The notes beneath the pieces were generated by a model. The model saw only the letters and a program-made list of their open reading frames with translations. It had not been told where the DNA came from and did no database searches. 64,000 nt of DNA from Chondrosia reniformis (taxonomy: Eukaryota > Porifera > Demospongiae > Chondrillida > Chondrillidae), in NCBI GenBank assembly GCA_947172415.1, contig OX359200.1, forward strand, positions 1,676,501-1,740,500, in the 5' to 3' direction. This document shows positions 34,395-44,351 of this stretch, in pieces (position 1 is the stretch's first letter; every line of letters starts with the position of its first letter). The translations under genes and the position numbers were made by a program.

Positions 34395-34535
34395 CCAATT
34401 CTTCAAATGATACCTGTCCTTTATAGCTTACTGCCAGAGGTCAGCCTATATAGAAGCTATTCTTCAAATGATACCTGTCCTTTATAGCTTACTGCCAGAG
34501 GTCAGCCTATATAGAAGCTATTCTTCAATTCAAAA
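34395..34535 (+). repeat. 69-base direct duplication
   Basis: CTTCAAATGATACCTGTCCT through GTCAGCCTATATAGAAGCTA occurs twice in tandem with essentially no differences, so it is recent. Confidence 0.95.
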
Positions 34536-35528
34536 TTGTGATTGAAAATTCATTAAATGTTGACTGTTTAGAATGCCATGTGCTCTATAGTACAAGCTCT
34601 ATATATTACATTTTAAGAGGTGATCGATTGGTATATATGCAATACAATGTTACTGTTTTAAAATTTAGCAGTTGGATATATACAGTGCAACTATAGAAAA
34701 CCTATAGGAAATTTATATTGAAACCATGTGTTATATCGATAAAAAAATTTCAATTGGTCATATATATATCACTGTGAAACCAACATATTATCATGGTACA
34801 TGCAAATGTCTGGCAAAATTTAAAATTGCAAAATACCTATATCAATATATAACGAAGAATTCAAAGTTATGATTGTGCAATCTGGTGATGTATTATAGTG
34901 ATGTCCTTCTATTGTATCACCAACATCTACGTATGCAGCTCCGTACACATTTGGTGAATCATGTTTATTACTTATATAGTCCAGGATTTGGCTACTAATT
35001 TTTCATAACAGATGGATCAGACAGAGGAGGCACATGTACAGATGAGCAAGTATATATTGGAAACAAATTTTTAAAACAGAGATTAGCAAGACATGCATAT
35101 TATTATACATTTCAATTACAGTGTGTTACTATATCAACTTTAGCGTTCATTATTTTTGTCATTTTATCATTGACATTATAACCTTGATGAATGATCAAGT
35201 GTACAGGATATCAAAGTGAATATCAAACTGTATATATATATATTCAGATATCATTATCAATAGCAAACTTCATGAAGAGGGGAAAAAAATGAAAGAAGCA
35301 ATATTGCTGGGAATTGAAGCCACAACAGTTGGTTTTAACAACTATATAGTGTGCATGCTCCATCATTGGCATGTTTCATTCACCATATTTAGGCCTCTTA
35401 AACCAACTGTATAAAGCAAATTACTTAGTAATTCGCTATAAGATCCAATAAGCCTATATAATTGTGGTCAAGATCAAGCATTGGGTACAGTATGCATGTA
35501 TTCAGCAAACCACAGACACAATAATACG

Positions 35529-35622
35529 TATTATATAATAATATTATATACGTATTATTGTACTAACATCCTGCAGTTGTATTCATAATATAATGAATAC
35601 AACGTTAACTGCAGGATGTTAG
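35529..35622. repeat. Two adjacent palindromes upstream of NRAMP copy C
   Basis: First: AATAATACGTATTATATAAT facing its near reverse complement (35525-35567). Second: CTAACATCCTGCAGTTGTAT (from ~35571) facing ATACAACGTTAACTGCAGGA then TGTTAG (to ~35621). Both could extrude as hairpins. Confidence 0.85.
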
Positions 35623-36187
35623 TTATATAAAGCATAGATTCATGCCTTACCTTGTGCTATACAGCCCTCACCAAGTAGGAGGTATGCTTTTAACAGTTTT
35701 ACTTAAAACTGACCAACAGAGATGTGGCTTTACATGAGATTTCAGTTTTCCATGCTCTTATGTACAACTTACAAAATGGTTTACATAATCCATGAAGCCA
35801 TGCATGTGTACATGTATTATTATAGTGATTCAGAAACTTTATGGTCTTAGCTCCCTCTTAAGGTACACCAAATTTGCTCTTCCGTTTCGATAATCGCATT
35901 CATGCATACGCACGCACCTGATTATATTCATAGCAAGGTTATACGTAATACTGCCACAAAAATCCAAAAGGCAAAATTACCGTGAATTCAATTTAGACTG
36001 ACCGTATTTGGATAGTGAAATTTCGGCCAAATTTACAATCACTATAGGATATTCATTTGTGAGGTAAATTTTCTGCCGAATGAACGACTTTTGTAGTTGA
36101 CTCAATAAAATGTATCCTAATAAAGTTTATCTAAGAGGGTATTGAATTTTGTAATTAATCACTCACTTCTTATAGGTAGACGGCATC

Positions 36188-38233
36188 ATGAGCCGTGACG
36201 ATGAGGAAAGGACACCAGTATTATCGGAAAGTTTTGACACTCTAAGTCTTGATGACAATGATCCCGATAGTAGTGTGGAGCAATTCGTCATAGAAAGGAC
36301 ACCAGTATTGTCGGAAGGTGTTGACTCTCTAAGTCTTTCGGAATATGATGACAATGATCCCGATAGTACTAGTATGGAGCAACTTGTTATGGATAATGGG
36401 ATACCAGAGACTGTCCGTAATAGCTACAGTCAAGCCTACCTCCAAAATCATCCTGACGATACCTACAAACAGGAACACCAGATGGTTAATGTGTCTGACG
36501 CGAGGGGCGATAGTCGGTGCGTGCGGTTTAGTCTTCGTAAGCTGTGGGCCTTTACAGGGCCAGGCTTTCTGATGAGTATTGCCTATCTAGATCCGGGGAA
36601 CATCGAGTCAGATCTACAGTCGGGAGCTACTGCCGGGTATACCTTGTTGTGGATATTAATGGTGTCCACCATATTGGGCTTACTGCTGCAGAGGCTGGCC
36701 GCCCGGCTGGGAGTAACTACGGGATCCCAACTGGCTGACATGTGCTACAAGCACTATCCTCGCGTACCACGCGTGTTCCTGTGGGTGATGACAGAGATAG
36801 CCATCATTGGCAGTGACATGCAGGAAGTAATTGGGACTGCCATTGCATTCTACCTACTCTCCAATCAAATTATACCATTATGGGCTGGTGTGTTGATCAC
36901 TATAGCTGATACATTTATCTTTCTGTTTCTTGATAAGTTTGTACGCAAGCTGGAGCTTTTCTTTGGACTTTTGATAACTATTATGGCTGTAACATTTGGT
37001 TATGAGTTTTTTCGTGCCTTGCCTCAACCACTGGAGATTCTCAAAGGGTTGTTTTGGCCCCGTATTGGAAACAATGAAACCTCCATCGAACAGGCTGTTG
37101 GGATCATAGGAGCAGTTATTATGCCACATAATATATATCTTCATTCCGCATTGGTGCGCTCAAGAAAGGTTGACAGGAGTAAAAAGCAAAATATCAGAGA
37201 GGCAAACTTTTACTTTTTCCTAGAATCTGCTATTGCCTTATTTGTGTCTTTTGTTATCAATCTTTTTGTAGTGTGTGTCTTTGCTGAGGCCTTTCACACT
37301 TACACCACTCAATATCTCATTAATGATGTAATTGGGAAGAATAATAGCAATCAATTCTGTCAGCAATTTCTAAACTCAAGCGATTATATTGAGGATATCT
37401 ACTACAAGCATGACCCCATCTATGCCAATAACAACACATTTGATGTTGACATTTACAAGGGGGGTCTTTATCTTGGTTGCAAGTTTGGAGCAGCTGCATT
37501 GTACATTTGGGCACTGGGCATCCTTGCAGCAGGTGAATCCTCTACCATGACAGGTACGTATGCTGGACAGTTTGTGATGGAAGGGTTTCTGAACATTAAA
37601 TGGGCAAGATGGAAGAGAGTGTTTGTAACTAGAGCCATTGCCATAGCTCCTACTCTAATTGTTGCTTTCTTGGAGAACATACGTTCTCTCACAAGTATGA
37701 ATGACATTTTGAACGTATTACAGAGTTTACAATTGCCTTTTGCACTCTTTCCAATTCTCCATTTTACCAATGATATTCACATAATGGGAACGTTTAGGAA
37801 TGGTATTTTTATGAAGGTTCTGATATGGCTCCTTGCTATTGCAGTCATTGTGATCAACTTTTTTCTAGTGGTTCAAACTGCTATTAATATAAACTTAGCA
37901 ACAATTAGCTATGGACCTTATATAATAGCCGGTATTGCCATTCTTGGCATCCCGTATGTTTCTTTGGTAACCTATTTGGGCTACAAAGCCTTTATCACTT
38001 CCCTACCAGTGTCTGTGGCAGACAAGATTGAAAAGCTTGTACCCAGACTAGCAATCTGCCAGTGGCCATTTGTTGATGTGCTTTTCAATAAGTTTGACCT
38101 TTGGTGGGAGAAGCATAAGGTCAAGTTTGCCTGGTGGTATCGTTTCAAGGAGAGAGCCAAGCACAGATGTCATGCGGTAAAGAAAAATATCAAAAAGAAA
38201 CTCTGTAGGTGTTGCAAGCAAGACGCTTTCTAG
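36188..38233 (+). CDS. NRAMP/SLC11 divalent metal ion transporter, tandem copy C
   Basis: 681 residues, single exon, near-identical to copy B from residue ~100 onward (DPGN in TM1, MPHN in TM6, [14 protein letters not shown] in TM10 all retained). Two ends differ. The N-tail holds a duplicated block of ~29-35 residues (RTPVLSESFDTLSLDDNDPD, then RTPVLSEGVDSLSL...DDNDPD). The C-tail ends at CCKQDAF because a short deletion near 38224 brings a TAG into frame, removing the [11 protein letters not shown] tail of copy B; the bases encoding that tail are still present after the stop. Both changes lie in cytosolic tails, which in SLC11 proteins carry trafficking signals. Altered sorting is inference. 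Confidence 0.93.
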   Translation: MSRDDEERTPVLSESFDTLSLDDNDPDSSVEQFVIERTPVLSEGVDSLSLSEYDDNDPDSTSMEQLVMDNGIPETVRNSYSQAYLQNHPDDTYKQEHQMVNVSDARGDSRCVRFSLRKLWAFTGPGFLMSIAYLDPGNIESDLQSGATAGYTLLWILMVSTILGLLLQRLAARLGVTTGSQLADMCYKHYPRVPRVFLWVMTEIAIIGSDMQEVIGTAIAFYLLSNQIIPLWAGVLITIADTFIFLFLDKFVRKLELFFGLLITIMAVTFGYEFFRALPQPLEILKGLFWPRIGNNETSIEQAVGIIGAVIMPHNIYLHSALVRSRKVDRSKKQNIREANFYFFLESAIALFVSFVINLFVVCVFAEAFHTYTTQYLINDVIGKNNSNQFCQQFLNSSDYIEDIYYKHDPIYANNNTFDVDIYKGGLYLGCKFGAAALYIWALGILAAGESSTMTGTYAGQFVMEGFLNIKWARWKRVFVTRAIAIAPTLIVAFLENIRSLTSMNDILNVLQSLQLPFALFPILHFTNDIHIMGTFRNGIFMKVLIWLLAIAVIVINFFLVVQTAININLATISYGPYIIAGIAILGIPYVSLVTYLGYKAFITSLPVSVADKIEKLVPRLAICQWPFVDVLFNKFDLWWEKHKVKFAWWYRFKERAKHRCHAVKKNIKKKLCRCCKQDAF

Positions 38234-39001
38234 TAACAAAACTGATATCCAATCAGAAAAGGATAATACATGTTATAGTAAAGCTACACACTTAAGTACA
38301 TGTTGTTTGTTGTATTATTTGCATGAAGTTATTGTACATGTATAAGATATAGAATGTATATATACGTAGTATTAAACGTTAGAGATACAGTTAGTCTGAG
38401 TAAATACACAAGAATATCAAGGGTGCATACAGTATTTACAAACTGCAAGGCAATCAATGTGACTGTTGAGAAGTAGGTCTTGTTGTAGAGCCTGCAAGAG
38501 TTGGATCGGAATTGGTTCTGTACAACCCAGCTGTGTGTAGATTGAGTTGACTTCCTCTTCTCTTTGGATGAAGACCTTGAAGAAACAACTGAAGAAGAAT
38601 AAGAAAATGGAATTAAGAGGCCAAATTTAATGATACTTATAAATTAATACCTTCACTGAATATAGAAACCTTTATAGCTGAATCCAATGCAGCCTGACAA
38701 TGTAGTACTTATTCAGATGATGTATATACGTATGTATATAATAGGAATGGCAATGCTTACATGCTTAATATAATTTAAATAATGACTAGACTAAGTAAAT
38801 TCGAAACAAAACATTAAATACACTTTAGCTATCATACATGGTCAAGGTCAGGAGAAATCTTAAACTGTTTATATACAGCCTTGCATTTTATGATATCGAC
38901 TTAATGTGGTAAAGGCAAAGATACTTATTTATAGTTGCTAAATATAAGATTGAAAATAAAATAGCTTGTTCAAGCATGTTCAAAGACCTGCCTTATTGCC
39001 A
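38234..39001. other. 3' flank of NRAMP copy C
   Basis: 38400-38700 repeats the NRAMP 3' tail found at 26685-26990 and 33280-33590 (GACTTCCTCTTCTCTTTGGA). The rest is AT-rich with no gene. Confidence 0.7.
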
Positions 39002-41436
39002 CTACTGATAATTATCATGAGGCGGGTTGATCTGACATTAATTCAACTCAAGAATATCACCGTTCAAACACTTCTATAGCATACATATGTATCTGCCACA
39101 TTAAGAATGCACACAGTATATACTCGGGCTGCTCACTCCAAATATAAGATAGGGATTAAGTATGGACACAGTATATACTCAGGTTGTTCACTCCAAATAT
39201 AAGATAGGGATTAAGTATGCACACAGTATATACTCAGGTTGTTCACCCCAAATATAAGATAGGGATTAAGTATGTACACAGTATATACTCAGTATTTACT
39301 CAAGCTATTCACCCCAAATATAAGATAGGGATTAAGTATGCACATGTACCTCAGCCTGTTCTTCTTCGTTGATTACTTGCACTTCCTGATAAGCCAAAGT
39401 GTACAACTCTAAGGCTTTGGCATGGAACAGCATTTGGGAATGGACGAACTCTGACATAACACTCTAAAGTACCATACATATGTATGCATATCATGTACAT
39501 ATATTATACGTGAAGTATGTACGTACATACATACTTATATTATGTATGTACAACTATGTAGAAACAGGAGGAAATTATATACAGTACATCAGATCCATAC
39601 TTGCATGAAAGAACGTATTGGAAGATTGACACGTATGTTACAATACATTTTCAGCGGTGATTAGTACACATATATATGAGCATGTTTGAGTATAAAATTA
39701 ATAATTATGCTTTATATTTCCATTTTTGTTACAATTATAATCACTGACCAACAAAGATGTACGTATATATGTATGTAGTTTGGGAAATTTTCATTGTTTA
39801 AAAGATTTCAAGGTTGGCTCAAACGACTAAAATATTTCAATATAAACATTTATATTTCCCAAATTACAGAATATCTGCATATATATAGACTGTACTCATA
39901 TATATATGTATAAAAGGTATATACTTTATATTCTTGAATCTTTTTTCTTTCAAAATTCAACATGTATTCCTCAAGAGCTCCTGATACTCTTAAACAATCT
40001 ACTTTAGCTTTCTGTACATCAGATTCAAATTGTGTCTTTACAATCAAGTCAAGGTGTTATAGAATCACCACTGAAGTATAATATCATTATACATATGGGT
40101 GGAATTCCCAGAAACAGCTGTCTGGCTTATTGGAGCAGAAGAAGAAAGAGAAGACTCCTGTATCCTCATCCAAAGCTCTCTCTAGTTATAGGCTTTTAAG
40201 AGTAGGCATAGCATGTAGGAAAATGGTGTATTAGATTATTCATATGTACATACATATACAGACTAATTGATCATCTTATCAAAATGGCTGACTGAAAGTG
40301 ATAATCAAACCACAAGTAATCATTCTCAAACATCATGAAGAGGGAAAAACACGAAGGTAGTAACTGCCGGGTAATGACCACCAGTGCTCCATCCATGTTT
40401 TCCCTCTTATACTAACTACAAAAAAGTAGGTAGTTAGTTGCCATTCACACTAATTAGTGGTAATTCCATTTATCAGAATAAGCTGATGAGCAGAGAACTA
40501 GTCCACTAGTGGAAGGGGCCATCCAAACCAATTAGTCGTGCATATACCCTTATGGCTGATAAAGTTTGCCTGTCTTACAATCTTTCAGAGGAAGGAGAGC
40601 TGTTTGTCTCTGTCAGAGTAACATGGGACTTTGGTCAAACAGCTGCCTTCAGAAGCTAGCTTGTGCAATCACAATATTTACAACTTAATGATAGTCTTCA
40701 TAGTGAACTTAATGGGTATGGATTCTATTGCACTTTTATGGATACATCTACATGTATAAGTGAAGTGTGGTTCAAAATGTTTTTATAGCGGTACTACTAA
40801 CTCAGTAAACCTTTTATGGCAGATGGGAGCAGCAAAATTAAGGTAGAAGTAACATTAGGGATATAGTCTCAAAAGCTAATATATTTGAAGGACCTACCTA
40901 GATTAGCTATCTTAAGTTCTACATTGCATAGCTAATCATTAAAGTGACTTTATAATTAACATGTCAATTCATAACAGTTTTAACAAGTGAGGTTTAAGTG
41001 AGAGGGTGAATGCCCCTTTACACACAGACAAACGACACACAAAACTAAGGTACGTATTAGGGATACAATTTTCTTCCTGTTTCCTGGGTCCTTCATTCTT
41101 AACTTGTCCAGTTGCCTCTGTTTGTTCAGTTCCTTATCTCTGGAGGCATTAGAATCCTTGATCTCATCCTGTAAACAGTAAACAGTAAAGGGCTAACATA
41201 TACTGCACATCTTGTGGGATCTGCTCCGCCCACTCAATGGGGACTAGCTACAATATATTACAATAGAATAAGGATTTCTTCTAACTGCGTCAAACTTATC
41301 TTTGGAAAGGGTCATCTTTCGAAGAAGACCCCCAAAGTCGAAACGTCTGACAGAAAGAACAATCAGAAAAACTGCATCTCTAGACGCTTCCAAAGTCGAA
41401 AGATAACCCTCTCCAAAGACTAGCTACAGGTATGCA

Positions 41437-41532
<96 letters not shown>

Positions 41533-42318
41533 ATTGCACATATACAAAATAACAACACTAGGGTACAGACCTATAATGAGGCACTGTCAGGTATACACAT
41601 TCACACCATAAATATAGTCCACAGATACGTACTTACAAGAGATTGGAGAATATCTGTGTCTTTATAGGACGGTATGGAATGCCCTTTATTATGAAATTGA
41701 AATAGTTATTTCGTCACCATGCAAGCTCTAATATGAGTTACGGTTATAGGGCATGATATATCCTAATGATTGGTGGCAACCCAGCTACCAACCAAGTACG
41801 TACATGCATGATTGGTGGTAACTTGTAGTACTACCCCATTAAACTGACTGAGGCATTAGCAGAAGGTTGGTAGCTGGAATTACAACATTCAGTACATTCA
41901 AATCGGACAACATACCTTCGCCTTCTTGCAGATGCTTTCAAAATTGCGCAATGGCATATCAACTTTCGCTTCCATCCGATCAACTAATGCTTGTCTATAA
42001 TCTTCAAGCGCTCCAAAGCATTCTGAAATGTTTACCAGCGAGTTCTTCATAGTACCAGTTTCTTCCTCGCTGTGACTCCTTAGGGATCCCATCATTTTAT
42101 CTCCTCTATTTCTCATCTTTGCTACTTTTCGAATCATCAAGCCTACATCCAGAGCTAGCGCAGCAAAGTGTTTTTCTACGCGAGTAACTCGATCTAAAAG
42201 ATACTTTTCTTCTGTTGCAAGTCTAAATGAAACAAAGCGAGTACAAGTCACTAACCGCGCCAGGCAGAATCTGCAGGACAACTTCTACTTACTCTACTCG
42301 CATGTCTTCTGAAGTCAT
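39002..42318 (-). CDS. CIBAR1: CIBAR/FAM92 BAR-domain protein, 6 exons
   Basis: Exons 5' to 3' on the minus strand: 42293-42318, 41916-42222, 41067-41168, 39925-40035, 39350-39463, 39002-39031; phases agree, giving 229 residues. The BAR helices read RVTRVEKHFAALALDVGLMI, then ISECFGALEDYRQALVDRME, AKVDMPLRNFESICKKAK, KELNKQRQLDKLRMKDPGNR, ALEEYMLNFERKKIQEYK and SEFVHSQMLFHAKALELY. This matches the FAM92/CIBAR family, whose members bind Chibby at the base of cilia and shape membranes during ciliogenesis. The last exon (INPPHDNYQ, stop) rests only on splice signals and phase, and exon 4 uses an unusual TAAAG acceptor. Introns hold R1, SINE and R2 copies, a 55-base minisatellite and an (ATT)n array. 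Gene symbol is by family; CIBAR1 against CIBAR2 is not resolvable. Confidence 0.85.
39112..39341. repeat. 55-base minisatellite, 4 units, abutting the CIBAR exon 5 splice donor
   Basis: Units begin ACACAGTATATACTCAGG and end GGGATTAAGTATGC. The partial fifth unit boundary runs to within about 6 bases of the donor (39348-39349 on the minus strand). The fourth unit carries a small internal duplication. Confidence 0.95.
40095..40245 (+). mobile_element. Repeat family R1 copy in CIBAR intron 3
   Basis: GGAATTCCCAGAAACAGCTG, CCAAAGCTCTCTCTAG and GGCATAGCATGTAGGAAAAT match the R1 consensus seen at 43875-44110. Confidence 0.8.
40293..40400 (-). mobile_element. tRNA-derived SINE copy, reverse orientation
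   Basis: AAAGTGATAATCAAACCACA AGTAATC is the reverse complement of the SINE tail, and ACCAGTGCTCC at the right end is the reverse complement of the A-box-containing head (see 48750-48895). Confidence 0.75.
41265..41420 (+). mobile_element. MITE family R2 copy in CIBAR intron 2
   Basis: AGGATTTCTTCTAACTGCGT, AACTTATCTTTGGAAAGGGT and CTGCATCTCTAGACGCTTCC are shared with copies at 61000-61080 and 51600-51770. It has inverted ends (CTTTGGAAAGGGTCATCTTT against AAAGATAACCCTCTCCAAAG). Confidence 0.65.
41438..41531. repeat. (ATT)n microsatellite, about 31 units
   Basis: Perfect ATT trinucleotide run within CIBAR intron 2. Confidence 0.98.
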
Positions 42319-42574
42319 ACTCAACCCATGACCGTGTGCCATGACTACCTGGTGTGTTATGAAACACTCCCCTCAGTTAGGAACTCTTCAAGCCAAGGTC
42401 ACGCCCTCCAAGGAAACTTCCGATTCCAAACAACTTGGCGAATGGAGAATGAACAAGTGTCTGCACTTTATCGGCTGCTACTTCCTGCCGATAGGTCTTA
42501 CTATTCTCTTGGCTTTTCTTCTTCAAGACTACTTCAGTAGAATTCAAATCCACGCCAAAAGTCGAAACAACAAA
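42319..42574. promoter_or_regulatory. Divergent promoter/5' UTR region, CIBAR/PGLS
   Basis: 256 bases between the CIBAR and PGLS start codons. On the plus strand it is open in the PGLS frame from ATG 42341 and would encode a 78-residue extension with a hydrophobic stretch (LPIGLTILLAFLL). PGLS is normally cytosolic without such an extension, so I treat it as 5' UTR, with low certainty. Confidence 0.45.
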
Positions 42575-43389
42575 ATGGCGGGTGCTCCGGAAATTGTGGT
42601 GCTACCAAGTGATGTAGAAATAAAGGAAAGAATATGTGAAGCAGTTATCACCATAGCCGAAAAGTCAATCAAGGATCACGGATTTTTTTCGGTAGGATTT
42701 TCTGGAGGCAGCTTGGCGAAATTTTTGGCCCAGGGACTCAAGGATAGAGCAGGCATCGGTAAGTCCGATCTTCGGCAGTATGTAGATATACTGCTCCCTT
42801 ATGGCATCTGTCAAGTAGTAATCTTTTCTTTTTCTTTCCTGAAGATTGGCCCAACTGGCACATATTCTTCTGTGATGAGCGACACGTGCCCTTTGACAGT
42901 GAAGACAGTACTTATGGGTACTTCAAGACAGACCTTTTTTCCCATGTCAACGTCAAAGAGGAGAACATTTATGCCATAAATTTTCAGGTAAGTGTGGATG
43001 CAGCTGCAGAAGATTATGTATCAAAGATCCGTAAGCTCTACCCAGGTGACGGTGTTCCCCAATTTGACCTGCTTCTCCTTGGAATGGGCCCAGATGGTCA
43101 CACCTGCTCACTCTTTCCAGGGCACCCTGGATTGGAGGAGAATAGCAAGCTTATTATTTCCATCACTGATTCACCAAAGCCTCCGCCCTGTCGGATAACT
43201 ATGACATACCCAGTCCTGAACAATGCAGCCAATGTTATGGTGGTGACTGCTGGAGGGAGTAAGGCAGAAGCTGTCAAGAAGTGCCTAAAACCAGAGAATG
43301 GGGAGCCCTTACCAGCTGGAAGGGTTAAACCTAGTAAAGGGAAGCTGACGTGGTACCTGGATGAAGCAGCTGCTAAACTAATTGGCTAA
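42575..43389 (+). CDS. PGLS: 6-phosphogluconolactonase
   Basis: Second step of the oxidative pentose phosphate pathway, hydrolysing 6-phosphoglucono-lactone in the cytosol. Exons 42575-42758 and 42845-43389 give 242 residues (human about 258). The start MAGAPEIVVLPS aligns with family N-termini; a longer in-frame start at 42341 exists but is not favoured. Motifs: VGFSGGSLAKFLA (phosphate loop), WHIFFCDERHVPFDSEDSTYG (active-site region) and LLLLGMGPDGHTCSLFPGHP (lactonase signature with the catalytic His). A perfect CAG|GTAAGT at 42985-42993 lies inside coding sequence and is read as IN-FQVSVDAAAEDY, matching the family, so no intron is placed there. Confidence 0.95.
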
Positions 43390-44351
43390 ATGAACTGAAA
43401 ATAATGAATTTGCAATATTAAATGTAGATTTTTGTAGCTTAATATAAATGAAATGAAAACATATCTATAGTAATTCTAGTTCTAATATTAATCAAGACTT
43501 GAGTGTTTAAAATTAATCTCTATATTCATCCTCTACTCTAGATCAGTTAAAGCTTTTGCTGTACAGTGTACATGTTATTTGCTGGGTAAAATAAAAAATG
43601 TTCACAATTATTGACTATTGAATATCAATCAAGTCTATTCTGGTAAATCAAATATTAATTTGTATGATTGTGGTTTGACTATCCCCGGGACTTCCCCCAA
43701 TTAAAGGCTCTTCTTTCATTTCCTCCAGTTATTCCAGTCAACACATTGATTAAAAGTCTAATAGAACTGCTTGTATGTACCAAACAGTATATACTTGAGT
43801 ACATAAACACAGGACTACTGCGGTTATATACGTACACTGTCCTATAGCTAGCAATGCAAACTAGATCACTTTAGCATACAAGGATTCACAGAAGATCTAG
43901 ATAAAGAAAAAGACAAAGACTCCCAGGATCACTGATGAAGGGTGGGTGGAATTCCCAGAAACGGCTGTCTGACCCAGTGGAGAAGATGAAAGAAGGAAGA
44001 AAAGACTCGTGTATCTTCATCCAAAGCTCTCCTCAGGTTTAGTTCCCCTATAGGCTCTTTTACAGAATAGGCATAGCATGTAGCAAAATGGCATCTTAGA
44101 TTTTTCATATGTATATGTAAATACAGATCTAGATAGCACGTTGCTTGTTGATAGTTGAAAGTAAGAGACCCAATCAGTAGGATGAACTTTAATAAAACAT
44201 TCCATTTAATAAAATATATACTTATAGCTCTTAAAAATGATTATACAATTGTGTACATTAAACAAGCTAAATTAGGTTTTCTATTAATACTGCGAACAAG
44301 TAGTAAATACGTATATAAACACATCTGTAATACATTCAGGGGATGTGTGTA
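43390..44351. other. Convergent intergenic space between PGLS and peflin, with an R1 repeat
   Basis: 43875-44110 is one of the fullest R1 copies: ACAAGGATTCACAGAAGATC, GACTCCCAGGATCACTGATG, CCCAGAAACGGCTGTCTGAC, CATCCAAAGCTCTCCTCAGG, AGTTCCCCTATAGGCTCTTT, GCATAGCATGTAGCAAAATG, ending near TTTTTCATATG. AATAAA-type signals follow the PGLS stop at about 43590. Confidence 0.75.

Larger units (their letters stand above)
33083..36187. other. Intergenic duplicon between NRAMP copies B and C
   Basis: Contains the NRAMP 3' tail (33280-33590, shared with 26685-26990 and 38400-38700), a LINE scrap (33780-34060), the 27.3/29.8 kb-like block (34280-34420), a 69-base tandem duplication (34395-34535), the 30.3 kb-like block (34995-35525) and two palindromes (35529-35622). 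No gene of its own. Confidence 0.7.

Noticed and set aside
42980..43000. Perfect CAG|GTAAGT donor inside PGLS
   Set aside because: Reading through it gives a sequence matching the PGLS family without a gap, and no suitable acceptor restores the frame.
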